64,000 bases of DNA from Actinomycetes bacterium (GTDB taxonomy: Bacteria > Actinomycetota > Acidimicrobiia > Acidimicrobiales > GCA-2861595): assembly GCA_023264975.1 (NCBI GenBank), contig JAHFUS010000006.1:19923-83922 (forward strand), given 5' to 3'. A program made the position numbers and the translations under genes. Below the pieces are notes generated by a model. The model did not search any database. It was not told the DNA's origin and worked only from the letters and a program-made list of their open reading frames with translations. Of this stretch, positions 33,847-42,822 are shown in pieces. Within the stretch, counting starts at the first letter, position 1. Each line of letters opens with the position of its first letter.

Positions 33847-34632
33847 GTGCGCGTCGGGATCGCAGGCAAGGGCGGCGTCGGCAAGACCACCATCTCGTCG
33901 GTGCTGGCCCGCACGCTCGCCCGGCGGAGCTACCGGGTGATCGCCCTCGACTGTGACTCGGACCCCCACCTGGCCATGAGTTCCGGCATCGAGCAGGATC
34001 GGATCGACGCCATGCGCCCGTTCGTCGAGCGACGGGGCCGGGGCGATTCGTTCACCACCGACGCTGTCACGCCGGAGGAGATCCTGGCCAGGCACGGCCT
34101 CGAAGGGCCGGACGGCGTCGTCTACATGCAGGCGGCCCGGATCACCAAGCCGGGCGGCGGCTGAACAGGCGGCTCCCATGTCACGGTTCGTGGCTTCATC
34201 GAGAACATCGAGGCGGAGTACCCCGGCACGGTCGTGATCGCCGACATGGAGGCCGGCCTCGAGCACCTGTCATGGGCGGGCGGCACCCTTCGCTACGTCG
34301 ACGCCCTTCTCCTGGTGGCCGAGCCGCAGAAGAAGGTGCTGCTCACCGCCCGCCGGGCCCACCGCCTCGCCGGCCAGTTGGGCATCGAGCGGGTCGCCTT
34401 CGTGGGCAACCGGGTCCGCGCCGGCGAGGAGCCGATCCTGCACGAGTTCGTGGCGTCGCTCGACGCCGACCTCCTGGCCGCCGTACCGGAGGACCCTGCC
34501 GTGGTGGCTGCCGACCGGGAGGGCCGTTGCCTCCTCGACGCCGCCCCCGACTCGCCCGCCGTCCTCGCCATCCAGCGCCTGGCCGACGACCTCGAGGACC
34601 GCTACCTCACCCGAGTCCCCGTTCCCGAGTAA
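33847..34632 (+). CDS. CooC-like P-loop ATPase (MinD/NifH fold) interrupted by an in-frame TGA at 34162-34164
   Basis: VRVGIAGKGGVGKTTISSVLART..VIALDCDSDPHLA; TGA; same frame continues TGGSHVTVRGFIENIEAEYPGTVVIADMEAGLEHLSWAGGTLRYVDALLLVAEP... to TAA at 34632. Confidence 0.8.
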
Positions 34633-34668
34633 ATAGGGTGTCGTTTTGACACCCTATTTACTCGGGAG
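34622..34668 (+). repeat. Palindrome family copy 4
   Basis: TTCCCGAGTAAATAGGGTGTC-gtttt-GACACCCTATTTACTCGGGAG; contains stop codon of the CooC-like gene. Confidence 0.97.
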
Positions 34669-34677
34669 TGTGCGGGT

Positions 34678-35148
34678 TCAGGCGACGTCGACGATCTCGA
34701 CCTTGAGGGTGGCGCCCGTGGGCGTCTCGTACTCGACCTGCTCGCCCGTCTTCCGGCCCAGAAGGGCCTGGCCGAGCAGGGAGCCCGGGGTGATGATGGT
34801 GACGCCCTCGACCCGCTCCTCGATGGAGCCGACCAGGTAGCGCTCGACCTCGTCGTCGCCCTCGTAGCGCAGTGAGACGGTGGAGCCGGCCACCACCTTG
34901 CCGCCGGTGTCGGCGTCGTCGTCGACGATGGAGGCCTGCGACAGCACCCGCTCGATGTGGCGGATGCGCGACTCCATCTTCCCCTGCGAGTCCTTGGCCG
35001 CGTGGTAGTCGCCGTTCTCCGAGAGGTCGCCGAGCATGCGCGCCGCCTCGATGGCCCGGGCGATCTCGACCCGGCCCCGGGTGGTGAGATCCTCCAACTC
35101 CTCACGGAGGCGGTCGTGAGCCTGACGGGACAGATGCGTCTCGCTCAT
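34678..35148 (-). CDS. greA: Transcription elongation factor GreA
   Basis: LREELEDLTTRGRVEIARAIEAARMLGDLSENGDYHAAKDSQG. Confidence 0.95.
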   Translation of the reverse strand: MSETHLSRQAHDRLREELEDLTTRGRVEIARAIEAARMLGDLSENGDYHAAKDSQGKMESRIRHIERVLSQASIVDDDADTGGKVVAGSTVSLRYEGDDEVERYLVGSIEERVEGVTIITPGSLLGQALLGRKTGEQVEYETPTGATLKVEIVDVA

Positions 35149-35213
35149 GGGGGGAGGCTAGTGCCGGAAGTGGCTAGCGCCTACGGGCGGCTACCCGGTA
35201 CAGTGGCATTGCC

Positions 35214-35246
35214 ATGACCGCCACCTCCGTAGCCGTCATTCCGTAG
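35214..35246 (+). CDS. Putative leader peptide MTATSVAVIP* for leuB-ilvE-cimA
   Basis: ATG ACC GCC ACC TCC GTA GCC GTC ATT CCG TAG; Val/Ile codons ahead of a terminator. Confidence 0.72.
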   Translation: MTATSVAVIP

Positions 35247-35302
35247 CGCACACCGTTCCCGGTGTGCGCTGTTCGACCGTCCACGCAGTGGGCGGTTTTT
35301 TC
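35246..35302 (+). promoter_or_regulatory. Transcription attenuator upstream of leuB
   Basis: 10-bp hairpin GCGCACACCG-ttcc-CGGTGTGCGC (35246-35269), then terminator ACCGTCCA-cgcag-TGGGCGGT-TTTTTC (35276-35302). Confidence 0.8.
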
Positions 35303-35321
35303 TTTCCAAGGAGCACGAGAC

Positions 35322-36296
35322 GTGGCCCACAGGGTCGGGATCATCGCCGGAGACGGCATCGGGCAGGAGGTCGTGCCGGAGGCGCTGAAGGTCGTGCGCG
35401 CGGCCGGCGTCGATCTCGACACCATTGACTACGACCTGGGCGGTGCGCGGTACCTGCGCACCGGCGAGGTCCTTCCGGAGGCCATCCTCGACGAGCTGCG
35501 CGGACTCGACGCCATCCTGCTGGGCGCCGTCGGCACGCCCGAAGTCCCCCCCGGCGTGATCGAGCGCGGCCTGCTGCTGCGCCTGCGCTTCGAGCTCGAC
35601 CTCTACGTCAACTTGCGTCCCATGGAAGGGGCGCGGATCGACTGCGTGGTTGTCCGCGAGAACACCGAGGGCAGCTACGCCGGCGAGGGCGGGGCCCTGC
35701 GGAAGGGCACGCCCCACGAAGTTGCCACCCAGGGCTCGGTGAACACCCGCTTCGGGGTCGAGCGGTGCCTGCGGTTCGCCTTCGAGCTCGCGCAGTCCCG
35801 CCCCCGGCGCCACCTCACACTCGTGCACAAGACCAACGTCCTCACCTTCGCCGGCGACCTGTGGCAGCGGGCCTGTGACGAGGTGGCGGCCGCATACCCC
35901 GACGTCGCCACCGGGTATGACCACGTCGACGCCGCCTGTATCCACCTGGTCGAGCGGCCCGAGCGCTACGACGTGATCGTCACCGACAACCTCTTCGGCG
36001 ACATCCTCACCGACCTCGGTGGCGCCGTGGCCGGCGGGATCGGCCTCGCCGCGTCGGCCAACCTGAATCCGGCCGGCACAGGCCCGTCGCTGTTCGAGCC
36101 CGTCCATGGGTCGGCGCCCGACATTGCCGGTACAGGCCGTGCGAACCCGCTCGCCGCCATACGATCGGCGGCGATGATGCTCGAGTTCCTCGGGGAGGCT
36201 GACGCGGCCGCCCGGGTCACCAAGGCGGTCGCGGCAGCGGCGTCGCTGTCGGGAACCACATCCGAGTTGGGCGACGCCGTCGCGGAAAGGGTATAG
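35322..36296 (+). CDS. leuB: 3-isopropylmalate dehydrogenase
   Basis: [57 protein letters not shown]. Confidence 0.94.
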   Translation: MAHRVGIIAGDGIGQEVVPEALKVVRAAGVDLDTIDYDLGGARYLRTGEVLPEAILDELRGLDAILLGAVGTPEVPPGVIERGLLLRLRFELDLYVNLRPMEGARIDCVVVRENTEGSYAGEGGALRKGTPHEVATQGSVNTRFGVERCLRFAFELAQSRPRRHLTLVHKTNVLTFAGDLWQRACDEVAAAYPDVATGYDHVDAACIHLVERPERYDVIVTDNLFGDILTDLGGAVAGGIGLAASANLNPAGTGPSLFEPVHGSAPDIAGTGRANPLAAIRSAAMMLEFLGEADAAARVTKAVAAAASLSGTTSELGDAVAERV

Positions 36297-36300
36297 AGAC

Positions 36301-37221
36301 ATGCCCCTGCAGAAGGTGGACAAGATCTGGATGGACGGCGTGCTCGTCGACTGGGACGACGCCAAGATCCACATCCTCACCCATTCGCTCCATTACGGCT
36401 GCGGCGTGTTCGAGGGCATCCGTGCCTATGCCACCACAAGTGGCCCGGCTGTGTTCCGCCTGACCGACCACATCGTCCGCCTGTTCGACAGCGCCAAGAT
36501 CTTCATGCTCGACATCCCCTACACGGTCGAGCAGCTTGTCGCCGCCACCAAGGAGACGGTGCGGGTCAACGGTCTCGACTCGTGCTACATCCGCCCGCTC
36601 GTGTACCTGGGCTACGGCGAGATGGGCCTCAACCCGCTGCCGTGCCCGGTGAACGTCTCGATCGCCGTGTGGCCGTGGGGCAGCTACCTGGGCGACGAGG
36701 GAATCAAGCGCGGCGTGCGCATGAAGATCTCGTCGTGGCAGCGCCACGACCCCAACGCCATGCCGCCGGCGGCCAAGGGCACGGGCATGTACATCAACTC
36801 GTCGATGGCCAAGGTCGAGGCGCTCAAAGCCGGCTACGACGAGGCCATCCTCCTGTCGCCCCAGGGATACGTGAGCGAGTGCACGGGCGAGAACATCTTC
36901 ATCGTGAAGAAGGGCCGCATCATCACCCCGCCCGTCAGCGCCGGCGCCCTCGCCGGCATCACCCAGGACTCGGTGATGACCATCGCCCGCGACCTCGGCA
37001 TCGAGTGCGAGGTGGGCCACATCCTGCGCAGCGACCTCTACACGGCCGACGAGGCGTTCCTCTCCGGCACGGCGGCCGAGGTGGTGCCGATCCGGTCGGT
37101 GGACGACCGCGAGATCGGCGACCCCGGCCCCGTCACCCGCAAGCTCCAGGAGGTCTTCTTCGCCGCCATCAAGGGCGAGGTCGACCGTTACAAGGACTGG
37201 TGTGAACACGTCGACGCGTGA
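36301..37221 (+). CDS. ilvE: Branched-chain amino acid aminotransferase
   Basis: LTHSLHYGCGVFEGIRAY; YVSECTGENIFIV. Confidence 0.95.
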   Translation: MPLQKVDKIWMDGVLVDWDDAKIHILTHSLHYGCGVFEGIRAYATTSGPAVFRLTDHIVRLFDSAKIFMLDIPYTVEQLVAATKETVRVNGLDSCYIRPLVYLGYGEMGLNPLPCPVNVSIAVWPWGSYLGDEGIKRGVRMKISSWQRHDPNAMPPAAKGTGMYINSSMAKVEALKAGYDEAILLSPQGYVSECTGENIFIVKKGRIITPPVSAGALAGITQDSVMTIARDLGIECEVGHILRSDLYTADEAFLSGTAAEVVPIRSVDDREIGDPGPVTRKLQEVFFAAIKGEVDRYKDWCEHVDA

Positions 37222-38851
37222 CGCGGCGGCGCCCCTTGGGCGCGGCCGCCACAGCCCGTTGCCCGACCTGCCCGAGGCGGTCGACATCTACGACACCACC
37301 CTCCGGGACGGCAGCCAGCAGGAGGGCCTCTCCCTCACGGTGGACGACAAGCTCCGGGTCGCCCGCCAGCTCGACCACCTCGGTGTCGCCTATATCGAAG
37401 GCGGCTGGCCGGGCGCCAACCCCAAGGATGAGGAGTTCTTCCAGCGGGCGCCCGACGAGCTGAAGCTGGAGACCGCCACCCTGGTGGCCTTCGGCTCCAC
37501 CCGCCGGCCACGCAGCCGGACCGACACCGACGACACGCTCCGCCACCTGGTGAAGGCGAAGACCTCGGCCGTGTGCATCGTGGGCAAGTCGTGGGACCGC
37601 CATGTCACCGAGGCGCTGCGCACTGACCTCGACGAGGCGGTGGCAATGACGAGCGAGTCGGTGGCATTCCTGCGGGCCAACGGCCTGCGGGTGTTCTTCG
37701 ACGCCGAGCACTTCTTCGACGGCTACAGGTCCGACCGGGAGTTCACCCTCCGGGTCCTGCGGGCAGCCGAGGAGGCCGGGGCCGGGACGCTGGTGCTGTG
37801 CGACACCAACGGCGGCACGCTGCCCCACGAGGTCGAGCAGATCGTCTCCGAGGTGCGGGCTGAGGTGTCCGCCCAGATCGGCCTGCACTTCCACAACGAC
37901 GGGGGTTGCGGGGTGGCCAACACCCTCACCGGCGTCCGCCTCGGCGCCACCCATGTGCAGGGATGCGTGAACGGCTACGGCGAACGCACCGGCAACGCCG
38001 ACCTGTGCGCCGCCATCGGTGACCTCAGCGTCAAGATGGGCGTGCGCACCATCGACCCGGAGCGACTGGAGCGGCTGCGGCCGGTGTCCCACCACATCGC
38101 CGAGCTGGTCAACATCGCCCCCAACCCGCAGCAGCCGTTCGTGGGCCACTCGGCCTTCGCCCACAAGGCCGGCCTGCACACGTCGGCGATCGCCCGGGGC
38201 CGCGACCTCTACGAGCACATCCCGCCCGACACCGTAGGGAACGGCTCCCGCTTCGTGGTCAGCGAGCTGGCCGGCCGGTCCACCCTCGCCCTGAAGGCCG
38301 AGCAACTCGGTCTCGCCCTCGACGGCTCGGCGCTGGGCGCGGTGCTGGAGCAGCTCAAGGACCTGGAGCACCGCGGGTACCACTTCGAGGTGGCCGACGG
38401 GTCCCTGGAGCTGTTGATGCGCAGGGCGACCGGGTGGGAGCAACCCTTCTTCCGGCTGGAGTCGTTCCGGGTGATCACCGAGCAGCGCGAGGACCACCAC
38501 TTCGACACCGAGGCCACCATCAAGGTCCATGTGCAGGGCGAACGGGTGGTGGCCACGGGGGAGGGCAACGGCCCCGTCAACGCCCTCGACGCAGCGCTGC
38601 GCCGGGCGGTGGGGGAGAAGTACCCGGCGCTGTCCGGCGTCCACCTCACCGACTACAAGGTTCGGGTGCTCGACACGTCGAAGGGCACGGGCGCCGTCAC
38701 CCGGGTGCTGATCGACTCGACCGACGGCGAGCACACATGGTCCACCATCGGCGTGTCGGAGAACATCATCGAGGCGTCGTGGCAGGCCCTTTCCGATGCC
38801 GTCGTCTACGGTCTGCTCCACAGCGCCGCGGGCGCCGACGACAAGGGGTAG
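37202..38851 (+). CDS. cimA: Citramalate synthase
   Basis: DIYDTTLRDGSQQEGLSLTVDDKLRVARQLDHLGVAYIEGGWPGANPKDEEFF. Confidence 0.93.
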   Translation: MNTSTRDAAAPLGRGRHSPLPDLPEAVDIYDTTLRDGSQQEGLSLTVDDKLRVARQLDHLGVAYIEGGWPGANPKDEEFFQRAPDELKLETATLVAFGSTRRPRSRTDTDDTLRHLVKAKTSAVCIVGKSWDRHVTEALRTDLDEAVAMTSESVAFLRANGLRVFFDAEHFFDGYRSDREFTLRVLRAAEEAGAGTLVLCDTNGGTLPHEVEQIVSEVRAEVSAQIGLHFHNDGGCGVANTLTGVRLGATHVQGCVNGYGERTGNADLCAAIGDLSVKMGVRTIDPERLERLRPVSHHIAELVNIAPNPQQPFVGHSAFAHKAGLHTSAIARGRDLYEHIPPDTVGNGSRFVVSELAGRSTLALKAEQLGLALDGSALGAVLEQLKDLEHRGYHFEVADGSLELLMRRATGWEQPFFRLESFRVITEQREDHHFDTEATIKVHVQGERVVATGEGNGPVNALDAALRRAVGEKYPALSGVHLTDYKVRVLDTSKGTGAVTRVLIDSTDGEHTWSTIGVSENIIEASWQALSDAVVYGLLHSAAGADDKG

Positions 38852-38856
38852 ACGGC

Positions 38857-39366
38857 GTGGCCCAACCGGAGTTCGTCCCGCTCCATGCAGGAGACAGGGT
38901 GCGTGCCGCGGAGCGCCTACCCGCCCATGGTGGGTGGCGCCAGGACCGCCCGGCCGAACTGCTTTCGCCCGATCTGCCCACCGGGGAGCGCTTCGGTTCG
39001 CCCGGTCCCGACCAGGGCTACGCACTCACCCTGGCCGGGCGCTTCGCCGACCGCCTGAAGCCGGCGCCCGGCGAGCACCACGAGGACGCCGTCGCCGGAG
39101 CGGTCGGTGTGGCCATGCGGCGGGCGTCGATGTTCGGGCGGGCGCCGGTGATCCACGATCTCGACCTTGCCTTCACCCTGTTCGGGTATCTGGGCGACGC
39201 GCCGGCGGACCTCGTGACGTTCCGGGCACCGCTGCTGCAAGGCGCGGCGCACAGCTACTGGGTGCAGCGCGACGTGGTCGACAAGGTGAAGCAGGAGACC
39301 CTGCGCATGACGCCGGTCCAGGTGCGGGCCAAGCTCGCCGAGTGGCCGAGCCTGTTCACCTCATGA
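38857..39366 (+). CDS. Hypothetical protein
   Basis: GTG-start ORF between cimA and hydrolase; coherent composition. Confidence 0.6.
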   Translation: MAQPEFVPLHAGDRVRAAERLPAHGGWRQDRPAELLSPDLPTGERFGSPGPDQGYALTLAGRFADRLKPAPGEHHEDAVAGAVGVAMRRASMFGRAPVIHDLDLAFTLFGYLGDAPADLVTFRAPLLQGAAHSYWVQRDVVDKVKQETLRMTPVQVRAKLAEWPSLFTS

Positions 39367-40229
39367 GCGTCGACACCTTCGAGCTCGAGGCCGGTGACTT
39401 CACGTTCACCGCCCACGCCGCCGGGCCCGAGGACGGCCGGCTCGTCCTCCTCCTCCATGGCTTTCCGCAGAACTCGTTCGAGTGGCGCCACCAGATGGCG
39501 GCGTTGGCCGCCGCCGGATACCGGGCCGTTGCCTTCGACCAGCGCGGGTACTCGCCGGGCGCCCGTCCCGAGGGCGTGGAGCAGTACCGCATGGAGCATC
39601 TGGTGGCCGACGTGCTGGCCGTGGCTGATGAGCTCGGTGCCCACCGACTCGACCTGGTGGGCCACGACTGGGGTGGCGCGGTCGCGTGGTTGGTCGCCGC
39701 CCACTACCCGCAGCGGGTGCGCACGCTCACGGCCGTGTCCATGCCGCACCCCGCCGCGTTCGCACTGGCCCTCTCGGGCGGCGACCCCGATCAGGCGGCC
39801 AAGTCCTCCTACATTGAGATGCTGCGCCAGGAGGGGACGGCCGAGGAGGCCCTCCTCGCCGGCGATGGCCGGGGCCTGCGGCGCGTCCTGGCCGCCACCG
39901 GCCACCCTTACCCCGACAACACTGACGAGTACATTCGGCTGCTCTCCGAGCCCGGTGCGCTCACCGGCGCCCTGAACTGGTACCGGGCCGTGTCGGTGAG
40001 CGAGGCGGCAGCCCGCTCGGCCGGTGGGCTCAAGGTTCAGGTGCCCACCATGTACGTGTGGGGCGACGCCGACGCCGCCCTCGGTCGGGTGGCGGCCGAA
40101 AGGAGTGCCGAGTTCGTGGAGGGCCCGTACCGCTTCGAGGTGCTCGAAGGGGTAGGCCATTGGATCCCCGAAGAGGTCCCCGACGACCTCAGCAAGCTCC
40201 TCCTGGAGCACCTGTCCTCCCACGGCTGA
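39363..40229 (+). CDS. Alpha/beta hydrolase (epoxide hydrolase / haloalkane dehalogenase type)
   Basis: LLLHGFPQNSFEWRHQM; GHDWGGAVAW; GVGHWIPEEVPDDL. Confidence 0.9.
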   Translation: MSVDTFELEAGDFTFTAHAAGPEDGRLVLLLHGFPQNSFEWRHQMAALAAAGYRAVAFDQRGYSPGARPEGVEQYRMEHLVADVLAVADELGAHRLDLVGHDWGGAVAWLVAAHYPQRVRTLTAVSMPHPAAFALALSGGDPDQAAKSSYIEMLRQEGTAEEALLAGDGRGLRRVLAATGHPYPDNTDEYIRLLSEPGALTGALNWYRAVSVSEAAARSAGGLKVQVPTMYVWGDADAALGRVAAERSAEFVEGPYRFEVLEGVGHWIPEEVPDDLSKLLLEHLSSHG

Positions 40230-40328
40230 GCGCAGTTCGGCCGGCTGGCGCCGTCCGGTCTGCGAAAACGGTCCGTTCCGGTGGTGTTTAGCTGACCAGA
40301 GCGCCTGTGTCGGTGCGACACTGAGGCG

Positions 40329-41477
40329 ATGCAGCCGATCCTGCTGACCGACGAGCAGCGGGAGTTCCGCTCGGTCCTGCGCCGGTTCAGCGAGGGAAAG
40401 ATCGCGCCGCGCGCGGCCGAGGTCGACGAGCGGGCCGAGTTCTCGTGGGACAACTACCGGGACTGCGTGGCCATGGAGCTGCCGTCGCTGGGTGTGCCCA
40501 CCGAGTACGGCGGGGCAGGCGCCGACGCCGTCACCCAGGCGATCATGGTCGAAGAGCTGGCGCGGGTGTGCGCGTCGACCAGCCTCATGATGCTCATCTC
40601 CAAGCTCGGGATGATCCCAGTTATCAACTGGGGCTCGGAGGAGCTGAAGCAGGCCTACCTGCCACGTGTCGCCTCAGGTCAGGCGCAGGCGTCATACTGC
40701 CTCTCGGAGCCCGACGCCGGCTCCGACGTGGCCGCCATGTCCGCCCGGGCCGTCCGCGACGGCGACTCATACGTGCTCAACGGCGTGAAGTACTGGACCA
40801 CGAACGCCGGCATCTCCGACACCTACACGGTGTTCGCCAAGACCGACCCGGCCGCCGGCCACCGGGGCATCTCCTGCTTCCTCGTGGAGCGCGACTGGGG
40901 CCTGCGGATCGGCAAGCTGGAGAAGAAGCTCGGGGTGCGGGGCAGCCCCACAGGTGAGGTGCTCCTCGAGGACGTGCGGGTCCCCGCCACCCACCGCATC
41001 GGCGAGGAAGGGCAGGGCTTCTACATCGCCATGGGTACGCTCGACCGCAGCCGGCCCTCGATCGGCGCCCAAGCGGTCGGCATCGCCCAGGGGGCCATCG
41101 ACTACGCAGCGGGCTACGTCAAGCAACGCCGCCAGTTCGGGCGGCCGCTGGCCGAGCTGCAGGGCCTCCAGTTCATGCTGGCCGACATGGCCATGAGGAC
41201 CGAGGCGGCCCGGGGCCTGGTGTACCGGGCCTGCGCCCTCATCGACGCCGGCGCCGACGGGGCGGCGGAGCTGAGCGCGGCCGGCGCAATGGCCAAGTGC
41301 TTTGCCTCCGACACGGCGATGGCCGTCACCACGGACGCCGTGCAACTGCTGGGCGGCTACGGCTATACCCGCGACTTCCCGGTGGAGCGCATGATGCGTG
41401 ACGCAAAGATCACCCAGATCTACGAGGGCACCAACCAGATCCAGCGGATCGTGATCGCGAAGAACCTTCTGCGGTAA
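40329..41477 (+). CDS. Acyl-CoA dehydrogenase
   Basis: [53 protein letters not shown]. Confidence 0.95.
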   Translation: MQPILLTDEQREFRSVLRRFSEGKIAPRAAEVDERAEFSWDNYRDCVAMELPSLGVPTEYGGAGADAVTQAIMVEELARVCASTSLMMLISKLGMIPVINWGSEELKQAYLPRVASGQAQASYCLSEPDAGSDVAAMSARAVRDGDSYVLNGVKYWTTNAGISDTYTVFAKTDPAAGHRGISCFLVERDWGLRIGKLEKKLGVRGSPTGEVLLEDVRVPATHRIGEEGQGFYIAMGTLDRSRPSIGAQAVGIAQGAIDYAAGYVKQRRQFGRPLAELQGLQFMLADMAMRTEAARGLVYRACALIDAGADGAAELSAAGAMAKCFASDTAMAVTTDAVQLLGGYGYTRDFPVERMMRDAKITQIYEGTNQIQRIVIAKNLLR

Positions 41478-41607
41478 GGGGTTTGTGGCTCCGGCGCCGG
41501 CACGGGAACATCGCTGGCACCGGTCATGGAGTCACTGACGTTCGGCAGGGTGAACCCGCTCGGATGCAGGTAGTGCTGCAGGTAGCACTATCGGGGGAGG
41601 TGACAAT

Positions 41608-41646
41608 GAGCCGATCGGACTCTGGCAACCGGGTCCGATCCGGCTC
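41608..41646 (+). other. Strong hairpin in the leader of the Flp pilin gene
   Basis: GAGCCGATCGGAC-tctggcaaccgg-GTCCGAT-c-CGGCTC (13 bp, one bulge). Confidence 0.7.
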
Positions 41647-41732
41647 ACAATGCGAACGGGCCGGTCCCCTGCCGGCTGGAGCGAGTGGCCAGGGCTCGGG
41701 CCCCGCCCGTCAGGAGAGCCCGAGGGAAACCC

Positions 41733-41927
41733 ATGGACGTGTTCGGGATGGTCCGGGCGGCCTACGGGCGCGCGGCACGGCAGTGGAGCAGGTGCCAGCA
41801 CGGTGCCGCACTCGTCGAGTACGGGCTCCTGATCGCCTTCATCGCCGTGACCTGCCTCGCAGCAGTGGCCTACATAGGCGGCTGGGCCAACGACGCCCTG
41901 ACGTCGATCGGCAATCGGATCCAGTAA
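41733..41927 (+). CDS. Flp-type (type IVb) pilin, orphan
   Basis: QHGAALVEYGLLIAFIAVTCLAAVAYIGGWANDALTSIGNRIQ. Confidence 0.85.
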   Translation: MDVFGMVRAAYGRAARQWSRCQHGAALVEYGLLIAFIAVTCLAAVAYIGGWANDALTSIGNRIQ

Positions 41928-42019
41928 GCAAGGCCGCCCGCCGCCGTGTGATTGCCGCCGGCGCGGGTTGTGACCGATACTGGTGGTTGCGTCCGCACTG
42001 GCCGAAAAGCGGACCCGAC

Positions 42020-42475
42020 GTGACCCCGCCTTCCCCGTCCGACTCCGAGTGGTTCGACGACCCTCGCCTCGAGGAGATCTTCGCCTCGTGGGCCGAGAGC
42101 AACCATCCCTCCACCCGCGACACCAGTGCCAAGACCCCTGACCCGGCCGCCGAGGGGGAGGCCGAGCGGCCGCCCGGGGACGCCGGCGCGGGGGACGCCG
42201 GCGCAGTGGATGCCGGCGGGGGGGACGTCGGCGGGGGGGACGTCGGGGACGACCTCGACGCCCGGAGCGCCGCCGGCGCCGACGTGGACTGGGACGTACC
42301 GGACCTCCGCCAGGCGTGGACCGGGGCCGACACCGATCCGGCCCCGGGCCCGCCGGAGGCCACCGGGCCCGATCCGCAGCCCGAGCCGCCGGCCGAGGGC
42401 GGCCCCTGGGCCCGCGACCGCGACGACGTCATCCCCGCTTCCCGCCGGCGGCGGTGGGGACGCCGCAAGGGCTGA
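42020..42475 (+). CDS. Acidic low-complexity hypothetical protein
   Basis: GTG ORF; GDAGAGDAGAVDAGGGDVGGGDVGD repeats. Confidence 0.5.
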   Translation: MTPPSPSDSEWFDDPRLEEIFASWAESNHPSTRDTSAKTPDPAAEGEAERPPGDAGAGDAGAVDAGGGDVGGGDVGDDLDARSAAGADVDWDVPDLRQAWTGADTDPAPGPPEATGPDPQPEPPAEGGPWARDRDDVIPASRRRRWGRRKG

Positions 42476-42484
42476 CCGGGCCGC

Positions 42485-42685
42485 TCAGATCCTCCGCCGC
42501 AGCGGATGGTCCTCGGGCACCTCCACCAGGCGCAGCTCGTTCCCCTTCGGGTCGGTCACCCAGCACTCCACCTGGCCCCACGGCATCGCTGCCGCCTCCT
42601 TCACCACGGTGACGCCGGCCCGGCGGAGCCGGGGACGCGCAGAGCGCGCCGCCTCGTCCCGTAGGTACCAGCGGGACATCGGCAT
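42485..42685 (-). pseudogene. C-terminal fragment of a VOC/glyoxalase-like protein
   Basis: GVTVVKEAAAMPWGQVECWVTDPKGNELRLVEVPEDHP; no N-terminal half. Confidence 0.5.
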
Positions 42686-42822
42686 CTACGCGAGAACTCG
42701 GCTCCTCGAAGGGGCGGGCCGCCTTCGTGGCCTCTTCCACCGCCTCGGCGGCCAGGCCACCATGGCGCCGTCCGATCCGTCGCCGTTGGGCCCGGAGCCC
42801 GCATCGGCGCCGGCCGACTTCT

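Noticed and set aside
33805-34164. Short P-loop protein ending at 34164 as a complete gene
   Set aside because: The same frame continues with clear CooC-like homology to 34632, so the annotated short ORF is not a natural protein end.
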